Below, piece after piece: positions 7,331 through 16,544 of a DNA stretch of 64,000 nt; within the stretch, counting starts at the first letter, position 1; every line of letters starts with the position of its first letter. The notes below the pieces were generated by a model, which searched no databases, was not told where the DNA came from, and saw only the letters and a list, made by a program, of their open reading frames with translations. The translations under genes and the position numbers were made by a program. The DNA comes from a virus, in IMG/VR virus record IMGVR_UViG_3300025138_000014, positions 1 through 64,000 of that record, one strand, 5' to 3'.

Positions 7331-7813
7331 TCACTTGCTAGATTTTTTTCTGGAATAAGGCTTCAAAGGTTTTGTACTTTTTGGTTTTATACCCATATCA
7401 TGTAATGTGTGCTCTGTCCATATCTGAAAGTCCCAGTTTCTGTCTTTAGCAAACTTGTTAGCTGCTTCCCATTTGTTCATATTCTTCACATAAGTAAGAC
7501 CTTCTGATATATATTTTTTGGTTCTTTTTGCGCCTGTAGGTGGTCGAGTTTCTTTATCAGGTTTTATTTCAACTAGAATAGTCTTACCATCTTTAAATGT
7601 AATCTTTAGATCAATAAAATATCTATGGTATTTTTTATCCACTTCATAGAAATATGGAACAACTGTCTCTTCTGAAGACCAGCCTTTTATATCTTTGTTT
7701 AGATCACACCACTTGAAACAATGTCTTTCCCATAAAGAACGATATACAATCTTTGTATAATCACCTCTATATTTATTAACATTTTTAGGTTTAAATTTTC
7801 CAGAATAAGCCAT
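7331..7813 (-). CDS. gp4: Head completion protein gp4
   Basis: gp4 completes the filled T4 head before tail joining and has a nuclease-like fold. This 160-residue product (T4 gp4: 150) begins AYSGKFKPKNVNKYRGDY and has YRSLWERHCFKWCDLN, followed by the YFIDLKITFKDGKTILVEIK block. That block has the D-(x)n-E-x-K pattern of PD-(D/E)XK nuclease-like domains. The C-terminus is very basic. It is the first gene of the minus-strand operon 7813-3034 and diverges from gp48 at 7865. Confidence 0.85.
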   Translation of the reverse strand: MAYSGKFKPKNVNKYRGDYTKIVYRSLWERHCFKWCDLNKDIKGWSSEETVVPYFYEVDKKYHRYFIDLKITFKDGKTILVEIKPDKETRPPTGAKRTKKYISEGLTYVKNMNKWEAANKFAKDRNWDFQIWTEHTLHDMGIKPKSTKPLKPYSRKKSSK

Positions 7814-7822
7814 TATATCTCT

Positions 7823-7830
7823 TATAAATA
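7823..7830 (+). promoter_or_regulatory. T4-type late promoter for the hub operon
   Basis: An exact TATAAATA lies 35 bp before the gp48 ATG at 7865, in the intergenic region between divergent gp4 and gp48. Late sigma gp55 with gp33 recognises this octamer in T4. It would drive 48-53-27-5 and downstream genes. Confidence 0.75.
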
Positions 7831-7864
7831 ATATTACTATTATATATTTAGAGGGATCATAAAC

Positions 7865-8956
7865 ATGAAACGAGGCGAAATTACTGAGGGCGTAGCTGTC
7901 TATTCCTTTCCTTCAGATATTGCACCTATGTGGGCTGAACCAGGTAGTAGAACAGAATATGATGATCCTAGTCAACGCTCGGTAACTGCACAACTTAGAA
8001 TCCGTCCTATTATGAATAAGTATCTTACTGCGGCAGATTTTGCTTCAGCTGGTGGGGCAATTAAAGGTAAGACTGATGGAAGTGCAAATGCTCGTGGAGT
8101 TTTTGATAATGCAGCAGCCATAGCCGATGATAAAGCAGATACAGAGGGCGGTGGTCAACAACACGGACCATCCATTGATTATGGGGTACAAACGGATTTA
8201 CAGACTATTAAAAGATCAAATGATAAAGCAGATGGTGATTGGCAAATAAACTTATATTTACCTCAAGGTATTCCTTTCAGAGGTGAAGTATCTTATCAAA
8301 GTATCGACCTTGGTGTACTTGGTGCTACTGCAGCAAATGCTATCGCAGCAGGTTCTAGTATAAAGGATACAGGTACTAAATTAATTAAAGAAGAAGGTGG
8401 TAGAATCATTGATTCTTTATTAGGTAGTTTAACAGGAGAAGCAGCTTCACTAGCAGCTTTAAGATTAGCAAATAAAGCTGGATCTGAAATCGGTGGAATT
8501 GTAGCATCAGCTACTGGTGTTCAAACTAATCCAAACTCAAGAACTCTTTTTCAATCTGTGCCAATAAGAGGTTTTACTTTTAACTTTAAAATGATTCCAG
8601 AAAGTGAAAGAGAGCATAAAACAATTGTAAAAATTATTCAACTGCTCAGAGAAGAAATGTATCCAGATGAAATCGGTATCGACGAACTAGCTGTTGGTTA
8701 TAGATTTCCTAATAGAGTTGAAGTTGAAATGTTACACGTCAATGATTCAAAGAGACCTGAAGCGGACGGACTTCTTGAAGACCCTCATGTAATTTATCAT
8801 AAACTATTACCATGTTATATCAGAGACTGTAGTGTTGTTTATAATAGTCAAGGAATGGGTTATCACCCAGGAGGCAAATTTACAGATGTGGATATGTCTA
8901 TAACCTTAATGGAGGAAAGACCTCTTAATAAATCAGATATTAAGGACAATTACTAA
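7865..8956 (+). CDS. gp48: Baseplate tail-tube cap gp48
   Basis: gp48 joins the baseplate hub to the first tail-tube ring. The product has 363 residues, nearly the same as T4 gp48 (364). It has a Gly/Ala-rich middle and a C-terminal tube-like domain with FQSVPIRGFTFNFKMIPESE and IDELAVGYRFPNRVEVEM. That domain places a beta-rich tube fold after a variable insertion. A ribosome binding site (gaggg) sits before the ATG, and a TATAAATA late promoter lies just upstream. The stop overlaps the gp53 start (TAATG), so the two are coupled. Confidence 0.75.
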   Translation: MKRGEITEGVAVYSFPSDIAPMWAEPGSRTEYDDPSQRSVTAQLRIRPIMNKYLTAADFASAGGAIKGKTDGSANARGVFDNAAAIADDKADTEGGGQQHGPSIDYGVQTDLQTIKRSNDKADGDWQINLYLPQGIPFRGEVSYQSIDLGVLGATAANAIAAGSSIKDTGTKLIKEEGGRIIDSLLGSLTGEAASLAALRLANKAGSEIGGIVASATGVQTNPNSRTLFQSVPIRGFTFNFKMIPESEREHKTIVKIIQLLREEMYPDEIGIDELAVGYRFPNRVEVEMLHVNDSKRPEADGLLEDPHVIYHKLLPCYIRDCSVVYNSQGMGYHPGGKFTDVDMSITLMEERPLNKSDIKDNY

Positions 8957-9696
8957 TGTCATATTTTGCTTCCTTTCCACAAACATTCTATAAATTTGGT
9001 TCAAATGAACCTTCTGTTCTTTTTCAATCAATAAATTCATATGTATCCATACTTGAAGATGTAGCAGAAGATGTTAATTACTATACAAAACAACAAATCT
9101 TGCCAGGTGAAAGACCAGATCAACTTTCTTACAGAATATATGGAGATGATCAATTTTACTGGACTTTTTATGTAATGAATAAAAAGGTTAGAGAAAGTGG
9201 ATGGCCTTTACATCCGCAAACATTATATGATGAATCTTTGAAGCGGTATCCTCATAGAACAGTTGTAACTACAGAAAATATCTCTACGTCACATTTTGTT
9301 AGAGGTGCAATAGTCACAGGTAGTTCAAGTGGTACAATAGGAAAAATTATTGAGAGAAACTTAGAACTCGGTCAATTGGTTATTCAGCCTACTGTTAAGG
9401 ATGCTAAATTCTCAGCAGGTGAAGTTATTACAACTGTAAAAGATGGAGCAGTATTTGAATTTGTAGCATCAGCAGAAAGTGCTCAAATAGATTCAGTACA
9501 TCACTATGAGAATGCTGCAAAAGACTGGGTTGATATTAATCCTTATAATCCTTCTGTAAGTGGTCTGACTCCAGTAACAACCTTTAATAGATTTGAATTA
9601 AAAAATGATGATCTATCTTTTATTAAATGTTTGACTCCAAGTAATGTAGTTAATATTTCAAATCGGTTTAGAAAAGCAATGCGAGATGAAAGTTAA
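8956..9696 (+). CDS. gp53: Baseplate wedge protein gp53
   Basis: gp53 clamps baseplate wedges together around the hub. The N-terminal 100 residues carry the family pattern: FYKFGSNEPSVLFQSINSY, then RPDQLSYRIYGDDQFYWTFY, then a GWPL segment, equivalent to the T4 gp53 YG...YW core. The remaining part adds a small beta domain (HFVRGAIVTGSSSGTIGKII) not obvious in the 196-residue T4 protein, making this one 246 residues. It is coupled to gp48 upstream and to the hub gene downstream by TAATG overlaps. Confidence 0.8.
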   Translation: MSYFASFPQTFYKFGSNEPSVLFQSINSYVSILEDVAEDVNYYTKQQILPGERPDQLSYRIYGDDQFYWTFYVMNKKVRESGWPLHPQTLYDESLKRYPHRTVVTTENISTSHFVRGAIVTGSSSGTIGKIIERNLELGQLVIQPTVKDAKFSAGEVITTVKDGAVFEFVASAESAQIDSVHHYENAAKDWVDINPYNPSVSGLTPVTTFNRFELKNDDLSFIKCLTPSNVVNISNRFRKAMRDES

Positions 9697-10919
9697 TGTC
9701 TGGTCTTGAGTCCCAATTTCAGCTTAACTCTGTTGTTATGTATAAGAATACTGGCAGAGAAACCTTAACTATTACTGCTACAGTATTAGAACTTGAGTTG
9801 CATGAATCATTAGATCAACCTTTTCTAACAGGATTAATTGCCGTATCTGATGCTGAAGGTAAGATTGCTAATTTTGGTTTAAGTGGAACAGAATTTTTAG
9901 AGTTTACATTAACGAACATTCAGTTTGAAGTTTCTATTACAAAAAGATTTGTTATATCATCTACTGAAATAAAAGTGTCCAGTAATGAAATGTCGGAATT
10001 TTATGTATTAAATTTAATGGAAGAGCATGCGGTAGTTAGCTCACTTTCTGTATTTTCAAAATCATACACCGGTACTCCAGATCAAATTATAAAAAGAATT
10101 GTGACAGGAAAACTTAACAAGCAGCTTCTGATAGGAAACCTTAAACCCATTCAAGATCCTATAACTGTAGTCACACCTTATATTACTGCACTAGATGCAA
10201 TTGCTTGGATTAATAATAGAGCAACTACACTAGATGGTCATCCATATTTTGTTTATAGTACAATAAAAGATGATTTCATTAGAATGAGATGTATAGATGA
10301 AATGGCTGCTGATGAATCATTTAATAAACAGCCTTTTACTTATGGTACTGCTGCATCAGTTGCTGGACAATTAGTAAAATCATTACATGCTATTAAAACG
10401 ATGGATATTGGTGGCAGTAATGACTTAATGACAAAAGCGGTTAACGGTGGTTTAGCAGTTAAATATGAAGCTATGGATATTGTCACTGGTAACAGAGCAA
10501 GAAGAAAAAATATAAAACCTACCAATATGGGAAAAGAATTAACATCGGCAATATTTAAGGATAGACGTGTCTTCGATTCTATGAATCAAATAATCTTTGA
10601 TTTCCAAAATCCTAGTTATGAAACTTCTTCCAGTTATGGCGGAGGCAATATTGATACTTTATCAACTAAAATGAAACGTGTTCAGACCGCTGCTAGATAT
10701 AATGAGAATAAAATAGGATTCACTATGAATGGAGCCGTATGGATGGCTAATGATAAAGCAAGAGTTGGAATGCCTATGGATATTCGTACAGTAGAATTGG
10801 ATGGTGCTTTACTATTAAAAGAGGATAAACAGAAGAGCGGTAAATTTGTTGTAACATATGTTTGCCATAGATTTAGTAATAATAAACACGAAGTTGATGT
10901 AATAGGAATTAGACCATGA
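9696..10919 (+). CDS. gp27: Baseplate central hub protein, gp27-like
   Basis: In T4 a gp27 trimer forms the torus carrying the gp5 spike. This product has 407 residues (T4 gp27: 391), and the next gene encodes a gp5-type OB protein, matching the gp27-gp5 partnership. The N-terminal beta domain has ESLDQPFLTGLIAVSDAEG and FLEFTLTNIQFEVSITKRF, the middle has TPDQIIKRIVTGKL, and the C-terminus ends in a beta-rich VTYVCHRFSNNKHEVDVIGI, a form shared with gpD/gp44 hub proteins. The four-base overlap ATGA with the gp5 gene means tight coupling. Sequence similarity to T4 gp27 is judged weak, so the call rests on pattern and position. Confidence 0.65.
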   Translation: MSGLESQFQLNSVVMYKNTGRETLTITATVLELELHESLDQPFLTGLIAVSDAEGKIANFGLSGTEFLEFTLTNIQFEVSITKRFVISSTEIKVSSNEMSEFYVLNLMEEHAVVSSLSVFSKSYTGTPDQIIKRIVTGKLNKQLLIGNLKPIQDPITVVTPYITALDAIAWINNRATTLDGHPYFVYSTIKDDFIRMRCIDEMAADESFNKQPFTYGTAASVAGQLVKSLHAIKTMDIGGSNDLMTKAVNGGLAVKYEAMDIVTGNRARRKNIKPTNMGKELTSAIFKDRRVFDSMNQIIFDFQNPSYETSSSYGGGNIDTLSTKMKRVQTAARYNENKIGFTMNGAVWMANDKARVGMPMDIRTVELDGALLLKEDKQKSGKFVVTYVCHRFSNNKHEVDVIGIRP

Positions 10920-11809
10920 GTTTTTACGGTGATTCAATGCGTTGGTGGGTAGGTAGAGTTATATCTGTTAAAGATCCTCTCAAAGTCGGCAGAGTGCGTG
11001 TTAGAATTTATGGTGTGCACAATGATGATATTGCAGAAGTACCTGAACGTGATCTCCCTTGGGCAAGTGTGTTACTACCTACTACCGAAGCTGGAGTATC
11101 TGGCATAGGAAGATCAACTGGTATTAAAGCCGGGGCCCAAGTTATGGGTTTCTTTATGGATGGCGGATTTAGTCAACAGCCCATAGTTTGGGGTTCTATT
11201 CCAAGAATGGAAAAAGTTGATAAACATGGACCTCATGCTACAAGTTCAAGTTCAAGTGGTAATGAAATAGATGATCCTACTATTCCTAAAAATGAAAGAC
11301 GATCTGCTGGCCGCACTCCAGAAGTCCGTATATCAGGAACATTACCAGATATGAGTGCAGCAGTTGGATCTAATAATACAGAAAAAGCATTTAACTTTTT
11401 AGTCGGAAATGGTTTTACACAAAAACAATCAGCTGCAATATGTGGTAACTTTATTCAGGAGTCAGGAATGAATCCAGACATTGAATCTTCCTTTCCAGGT
11501 GAAGAATCATTTGGAATAGCACAATGGAATCCTGCGGCAAAGCGACGGCAGCAATTAGAAAGTTATGCAGCGCAAAGAGAGTTATCATATAAAAGATTAG
11601 AAACACAACTAGAATTTTTTCTGTGGGATTTTTCAGAAAATAGTCCTAAGTTTTTTGCATATAATAGATTTAAACAAACAGTAACAATAAATGCAGCAAG
11701 TGATTTATTTTGTGATAAGTATGAAAGACCACATAAAGATTATGCTCATAAAGCTGCTAGAAGAAAAAATGCTCGTCAAGTATTTGAAGCATATGGAAGT
11801 GACACATGA
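10916..11809 (+). CDS. gp5: Spike OB-fold protein with tail lysozyme domain (gp5 N-part)
   Basis: The N-terminal 95 residues form the gp5-type OB domain (RWWVGRVISVKDPLKVGRVR, then DLPWASVLLPTTEAG), which sits on the hub. A Ser-rich linker follows (residues 105-150). From about residue 155 there is a phage tail lysozyme-type domain with KAFNFLVGNGFTQKQSAAIC, GNFIQESGMNPDIE (likely catalytic Glu182) and SFGIAQWNP. This should cut peptidoglycan during injection. In T4, gp5 also carries the C-terminal beta-helix; here that part is in a separate gene at 13554, with an amidase gene in between. It overlaps both neighbours by four bases. Confidence 0.8.
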   Translation: MSFYGDSMRWWVGRVISVKDPLKVGRVRVRIYGVHNDDIAEVPERDLPWASVLLPTTEAGVSGIGRSTGIKAGAQVMGFFMDGGFSQQPIVWGSIPRMEKVDKHGPHATSSSSSGNEIDDPTIPKNERRSAGRTPEVRISGTLPDMSAAVGSNNTEKAFNFLVGNGFTQKQSAAICGNFIQESGMNPDIESSFPGEESFGIAQWNPAAKRRQQLESYAAQRELSYKRLETQLEFFLWDFSENSPKFFAYNRFKQTVTINAASDLFCDKYERPHKDYAHKAARRKNARQVFEAYGSDT

Positions 11810-13557
11810 CCACTATTAATACTTTAAAAGCAAAATTTAGTACAGCATTAAAAAATGCTAATCCAGGACAGATATCGGAAAAACTTAAAGCAGCTACATC
11901 ACAGGCCGAAGCAAAGTTTACTAGCGGAATGGTTGATGCTGGAAGTATTAAGTCTGGCATTAAAACTCTATCACAAGCAACCGATGATATTAATGATATA
12001 ACAGCCGACGCTGTAGATTCCATTGCTGAAATTACTGGAGACGTTCCCGGACTAGCAGAAGATTTAATACAAAACATTGATGAAAATTCTAGCACATTGG
12101 CTTCAGCAATTGGTGCAGGTGAAGAAGTATTAAATGGCAAACTTGATATGATTATCTCATCAGCCTCTCCAGAAGCAATTGCAAGATCACTTAAAGAAGT
12201 GACTGGAAAATCAGCTAGTGAAATACAAGGAGCATTAAAAGATATTGCTCCAGCTGGAGCACTTGAGGGGTTAGATAAAATTGATGATGCTATCGGAAAA
12301 GGTATTGCTGGAGCAAGTAAATTTACAGATGCTTTAAATGGCTTTAAAAAGAATTTTACAGATCTAGTACCTGACTTAACTGGAGGCATAATAACTGATG
12401 TTATTATGAATTTAAATGGTAGTATCAACTCAGCAATTAGAAATGTTATTCCAGATTTTTCCAAAGTACCTTTTGCTGAAAAAGAACTATTAGGATTTTT
12501 AGCATCAGGCAAGAAAATAGATGCTGCAAATTTAATAAGAGAAAGTTTTTCTGGTACAGAAGCAGAACTAGAAAAATTCATAAATGGAATTAAATTATCT
12601 CCACCTGATGCAATTGAAGTAGAAAGAAATCCAGCAGTTGGTACAAAAAGTACACAAGCATATATAATTGGTTCTAATAATAAACAATGGAAAGGCTCTG
12701 GTACAAATCATAAAGAGGATAAAACACAATTTACAACTATTGATTCTTCTGTAGAATTGGAGTTAGAGTTAAGAACGGCCAAAAGAGAAATTACTGAAGT
12801 TGTTGCACACTGGTCAGATACATTTACTAATCAAGATATAGGATCAGTTGAAATTCATAAATGGCACGAGGATGATGATGGTATACCTTATCACTTAATT
12901 ATTAGGCGTGATGGAACTTTACAAAGAGGACTTCCTCTGGATAGAGTTGGTTCACACGTAGCAAAAATGCAAAAACCAAATGAAATACCAAATTCTGATA
13001 AACAAACTTGGACTGATGCTGAAGAAAAAAATGTTGACGCATTTAGAGAATTTAATGAGTCAATCGGCGGTGGTCTTGCTCGTATGAAAATGACTGTTGG
13101 CGAAAGAGAATATGCACTATATAAAGGTTATATTAAGAGAGATGATAAAAATGTAGATGCTCAAAAAGCTGCGGCTAGTTTAACAAAAGATTCACCTGAA
13201 TCAATTAAAAACCAAGTTATATTAGAAACTCATAATAATCACTCAATAGGAATTTGTTTCATTGCAGGATATAATTGTCCAACAGGAACCCAAATGTCGC
13301 AACTAGCAAGAGGTTCAGATTCTATAACTCAAGCACAAATGAAAAAGTTTAGATCAGTTATGGAAGTATTCTATAATGTTGTTGGTGCTGGTCAAGCATT
13401 CGGTCACGCTGACTTAGATCACTCTATGATGGATCCTGGATTTGATGTACAGGAATATGTATTATCAGAATTTGACAAAACTAATATTAATAAAGATGGT
13501 ACGACAAAAGCACTATCTTACGAAGAAATAATTAATTACGATGGATGGTACGAATGA
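11806..13557 (+). CDS. Tail-associated N-acetylmuramoyl-L-alanine amidase
   Basis: The N-terminal 260 residues are Ala/Ser-rich and helical with no recognised domain, probably the virion anchor. The C-terminal half is an amidase-2/PGRP-type domain: VVAHWSDT (zinc ligand candidate His335), then YHLIIRRDGTLQRGLPLDRV, then HNNHSIGICFIAGYN, and FGHADLDHSMMDPGFDV with likely ligands His534 and Asp543. It should cleave the bond between MurNAc and the peptide stem. The gene lies between the gp5-like lysozyme and the spike beta-helix gene and overlaps both by four bases. The tail therefore appears to carry two cell-wall enzymes with different bond specificity. Some acidic linker residues make exact ligand choice uncertain. 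Confidence 0.82.
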   Translation: MTTINTLKAKFSTALKNANPGQISEKLKAATSQAEAKFTSGMVDAGSIKSGIKTLSQATDDINDITADAVDSIAEITGDVPGLAEDLIQNIDENSSTLASAIGAGEEVLNGKLDMIISSASPEAIARSLKEVTGKSASEIQGALKDIAPAGALEGLDKIDDAIGKGIAGASKFTDALNGFKKNFTDLVPDLTGGIITDVIMNLNGSINSAIRNVIPDFSKVPFAEKELLGFLASGKKIDAANLIRESFSGTEAELEKFINGIKLSPPDAIEVERNPAVGTKSTQAYIIGSNNKQWKGSGTNHKEDKTQFTTIDSSVELELELRTAKREITEVVAHWSDTFTNQDIGSVEIHKWHEDDDGIPYHLIIRRDGTLQRGLPLDRVGSHVAKMQKPNEIPNSDKQTWTDAEEKNVDAFREFNESIGGGLARMKMTVGEREYALYKGYIKRDDKNVDAQKAAASLTKDSPESIKNQVILETHNNHSIGICFIAGYNCPTGTQMSQLARGSDSITQAQMKKFRSVMEVFYNVVGAGQAFGHADLDHSMMDPGFDVQEYVLSEFDKTNINKDGTTKALSYEEIINYDGWYE

Positions 13558-16070
13558 GCAATCAAGATTTATACGAAGAAAGAGTGAAGAAAGAAGGTAA
13601 AGGTAATGCCGATACGGTTGGTGTATCAGGTGATTCTTTTGAAGATCCTTCTGGAGAATACCCAAAGGATTCTTATAAAGATCAGTCTAGTGTTAATAAA
13701 AATAGAGTAACTGGTAAACAATTTGGTATTGTAACTGGATCTGGACTAGAGGAAGATAACTCGTCTGGTTCTTCCTATGAAGAAGCAGATATAAAAGAAA
13801 CTGGCTGCGGCCATGTTCTAGCATTTGATGATACAGGTGGATCTGAAAGAATTACAATTCTACACGGTACTACAAAGTCTGGTTTGGAATTTAGAGCCAA
13901 CGGCAATATGATTATTTTTACCAAAGAAAATAAAATTGAAGTCGTTAATGGTACATCAGAAATTATTGTTAGAGGCGATGCTAATATTAGTTATGAAGGT
14001 AATTGTACTCTCAATGTATCAGGTGATTATGAAGTCAATTGTAATAACTATATTGTAAATGCTAAAGGTGATAAAAGAGAAACGATTGACGGTTCTTCAA
14101 GAAGTAAAGTTTTTGGGAATGTCGGTTATACAGTTTCTGGTAGTTTCTCTCAGACTGTAGGCGGAAGTAGTGTATTCACAAACCTGGGTAACGTGACTAC
14201 CGCTACTAAAGGAGATGTTAATAACACTACTGAAGGCGATGTGCAAGTAACATCATCTGGAAAATTAACTCAGACAGCTCAGGTTGAGATGAATCTTACT
14301 TCTCCGAAAATGCATCAAGCAGCTGATAAAATATTTATTGCAGGTGGTTTGGGAAGTACAATTGGTGGTGAGAACGTCATGATGTACTGTAAAAATATTT
14401 ACGGCACTTCTGGTAATTTCTCAGACGGATTTACAGCGCCAACTTTCCATGGCGATCTAAAAGGATTAGCTGTTCAGTCCATGAGGTCTGATATCACAAA
14501 CTCTCAAGACTATCCCGATCCAGATACACACCCAGGTGGTCCAGGTAACCAGGGACAATTGCGAGAATATGCTATAGTAGATACCGCTGTCAATACAGAT
14601 GCTACAGTTGAAATGACTTCAGCACTTGTTACAGATTGGTTGAAATCAGATAGAGGCGTTAGAAAACCTAAGATTGATGTTGATAACTTCTTACAGGAGA
14701 CTATGAGAAAAAGAAAATATACAGTCAAAGATGTTAGATCAAAGATGCGTGATAAGGTAAACTCAGACAATCCCGAATGGACTACCGAGCAAGCAGGTAA
14801 GGGTGTTCTATCAGAGACTCATAGTGAAAAAACTCCACCAGCTGGAACAGCAAGAGTTAGGGATGCTGGACCAACTGATATTTCTGTTGAGTCATTTGAA
14901 GGTACAAGAAACAACGCAAAAAATAAAACTATCAAGCTTGAAAAAATACAAACTGATATTCAGATAATACCTAGTAAAGAAATCCTTATAGGACTTAAAA
15001 AACCTATTACATCCAAAACACTTGTAACAAATAAAATACCTTTAGCAAAATTCTTATATGCTAATGATTCAGGTAGATTTGATTCTCTTCCAGAAGATGT
15101 TAAGAAACAGTTGGTTAGAAACTATATTGCTCATGGGCAATTATATAAACAACTACTTTCGGTAGAAGGCAAGTGGGCTAAACATAGACTTGAAGTTGTA
15201 GAAGGTTTCCATGCTGTTGAGAAATATGGACAAACAGGTGATGGAACAGCAGAGACTTTAACAGCTGATAGCATTTTAGAAAAGAGAACTAAAGGTCAAG
15301 CAGTTGTATATGAATTAATTGGGCCAAATGGTAAAACAGACAGAGATGGATCTTTTGAATTAGTAGATCATTGGAAACAATTTGGTATGTTTGATAAAAT
15401 CACTTTGGACTATGATACTTATGATAAAGATGAAGAACTTAATGTTCAAATTGTAGTGGAAGTACCAGATATACCTGAATCATTTAAAGTGACATACAAA
15501 GGTGAAATAGGAACCAACTTTAATAATTCTGTACAATCAACAGGTTCTGTAGTTGAGATATTATCTCCAGCTGATGAACCAGAAGCAGTTGAACTTAAAG
15601 ATAAAAATGTTCCAACTACTAAAGCACTAGAAAAAAAGTTTACACCACCTGCTACAACTGGTAAAACTTTTGATCACCTGCCAGACTTATATCACGCTGT
15701 TGGTGCATATGATTATCCAGTTGGCACAGTATTAACTTTTTATGATAGTTGGCAACATCAGACAGCTATTGATAATCAGAAAATTGCAGGCTTGAAAGGC
15801 TTAATAAACCCAAAGGATTATGTACCAGTTAGAATGGTTGTATGGGGAGCACAGGGTCAAAGTGGAACAAAGAAAGATGGATCATATTATGCTCCAGCAT
15901 ATATAGATGATCCTAAAAATAACCCAGCATTCGGCAGACATGGTGAAGATACAAAATCTATTCATAATTTAAATCTAAAACAAAATGGATTTTCAGTAGA
16001 TTATAAACACCCATCTGGTTCAAAGAAAATATACAGTACTTATCAATGGATTGAAGATAGCTTCTTCTGA
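13554..16070 (+). CDS. Central spike beta-helix protein (gp5 C-part, VgrG-like)
   Basis: I start it at the ATG that overlaps the amidase stop (ATGA) at 13554; three codons upstream is another, weaker ATG. From about residue 80 the sequence has VgrG/gp5-like features: GHVLAFDDTGGSERITILHG and SGLEFRANGNMIIFTKENK. A run of short alternating repeats follows (DANISYEGNCTLNVSGDYEV, GSSRSKVFGNVGYTVSGSFS, GDVNNTTEGDVQVTSSGKL) that would form the needle-like triple beta-helix that punctures the outer membrane. Residues from about 300 to 838 are a long extension of unknown fold, not present in T4 gp5. The last 120 residues (TVLTFYDSWQHQTAIDNQKI) might carry a further binding domain. Confidence 0.75.
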   Translation: MSNQDLYEERVKKEGKGNADTVGVSGDSFEDPSGEYPKDSYKDQSSVNKNRVTGKQFGIVTGSGLEEDNSSGSSYEEADIKETGCGHVLAFDDTGGSERITILHGTTKSGLEFRANGNMIIFTKENKIEVVNGTSEIIVRGDANISYEGNCTLNVSGDYEVNCNNYIVNAKGDKRETIDGSSRSKVFGNVGYTVSGSFSQTVGGSSVFTNLGNVTTATKGDVNNTTEGDVQVTSSGKLTQTAQVEMNLTSPKMHQAADKIFIAGGLGSTIGGENVMMYCKNIYGTSGNFSDGFTAPTFHGDLKGLAVQSMRSDITNSQDYPDPDTHPGGPGNQGQLREYAIVDTAVNTDATVEMTSALVTDWLKSDRGVRKPKIDVDNFLQETMRKRKYTVKDVRSKMRDKVNSDNPEWTTEQAGKGVLSETHSEKTPPAGTARVRDAGPTDISVESFEGTRNNAKNKTIKLEKIQTDIQIIPSKEILIGLKKPITSKTLVTNKIPLAKFLYANDSGRFDSLPEDVKKQLVRNYIAHGQLYKQLLSVEGKWAKHRLEVVEGFHAVEKYGQTGDGTAETLTADSILEKRTKGQAVVYELIGPNGKTDRDGSFELVDHWKQFGMFDKITLDYDTYDKDEELNVQIVVEVPDIPESFKVTYKGEIGTNFNNSVQSTGSVVEILSPADEPEAVELKDKNVPTTKALEKKFTPPATTGKTFDHLPDLYHAVGAYDYPVGTVLTFYDSWQHQTAIDNQKIAGLKGLINPKDYVPVRMVVWGAQGQSGTKKDGSYYAPAYIDDPKNNPAFGRHGEDTKSIHNLNLKQNGFSVDYKHPSGSKKIYSTYQWIEDSFF

Positions 16071-16074
16071 TAAG

Positions 16075-16082
16075 TATAAATA
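16075..16082 (+). promoter_or_regulatory. T4-type late promoter for gp25-gp6
   Basis: An exact TATAAATA follows the spike-gene stop by 5 bp and lies 22 bp before the gp25 ATG at 16104; a second near-copy (aaatataaat) follows it. The short leader fits a late promoter. Confidence 0.65.
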
Positions 16083-16103
16083 AATATAAATTAGGGTAAA
16101 TAA

Positions 16104-16544
16104 ATGGCAAGAATATTATCAACCGAAGATGGCAATACTAATGTAACATCTATAACTGTTGCTAGACAAAAAGTGTTTAGTGATATAGACTTGTCATTTG
16201 AAAATAAATCTGCTGGTGATATTTTTAAAAAGACCGATGCTGCATCGGTTAAACAAAGTGTACTAAATATAGTTAGTACAAATAAACTTGAAAAACCTTT
16301 TGAGTCCGATTATGGTGCTAATTTAAGAGCACTATTATTTGAGGGTGCTCATGGTACTTTAGGTTATGAGATTAAAAAAGAAATTCGCAGTGTAATTTAT
16401 GTGTATGAACCAAGAGCAGAAATTGATGATATACAAGTAAGATTAATGGCGGATAATAATTCACTCCACGTGACACTAACATTTCGGGTAGTTAATCAAC
16501 CAGAAATACAAACAGTAACCACATATGTTTCGAGGCTCAGATAA
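16104..16544 (+). CDS. gp25: Baseplate wedge protein gp25
   Basis: gp25 nucleates sheath polymerisation at the baseplate core and is related to type VI secretion TssE. The product has 146 residues (T4: 132). It contains the family features DIDLSFENKSAGDIFKKTDA, VKQSVLNIVSTNKLEKPFES, then GANLRALLFEG, and the diagnostic EPR motif in VYEPRAEIDDI, then a beta strand pair to the end. It overlaps gp6 by the TAATG junction, as in the T4 25-6 order, and follows a TATAAATA box. Confidence 0.93.
   Translation: MARILSTEDGNTNVTSITVARQKVFSDIDLSFENKSAGDIFKKTDAASVKQSVLNIVSTNKLEKPFESDYGANLRALLFEGAHGTLGYEIKKEIRSVIYVYEPRAEIDDIQVRLMADNNSLHVTLTFRVVNQPEIQTVTTYVSRLR

Noticed and set aside
11757-12581. Long minus-strand open frame (274 codons) opposite the amidase gene
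   Set aside because: The Ser/Pro/Ile-rich composition and lack of a start signal are typical of the reverse of an Ala/Ser/Asp-rich gene.
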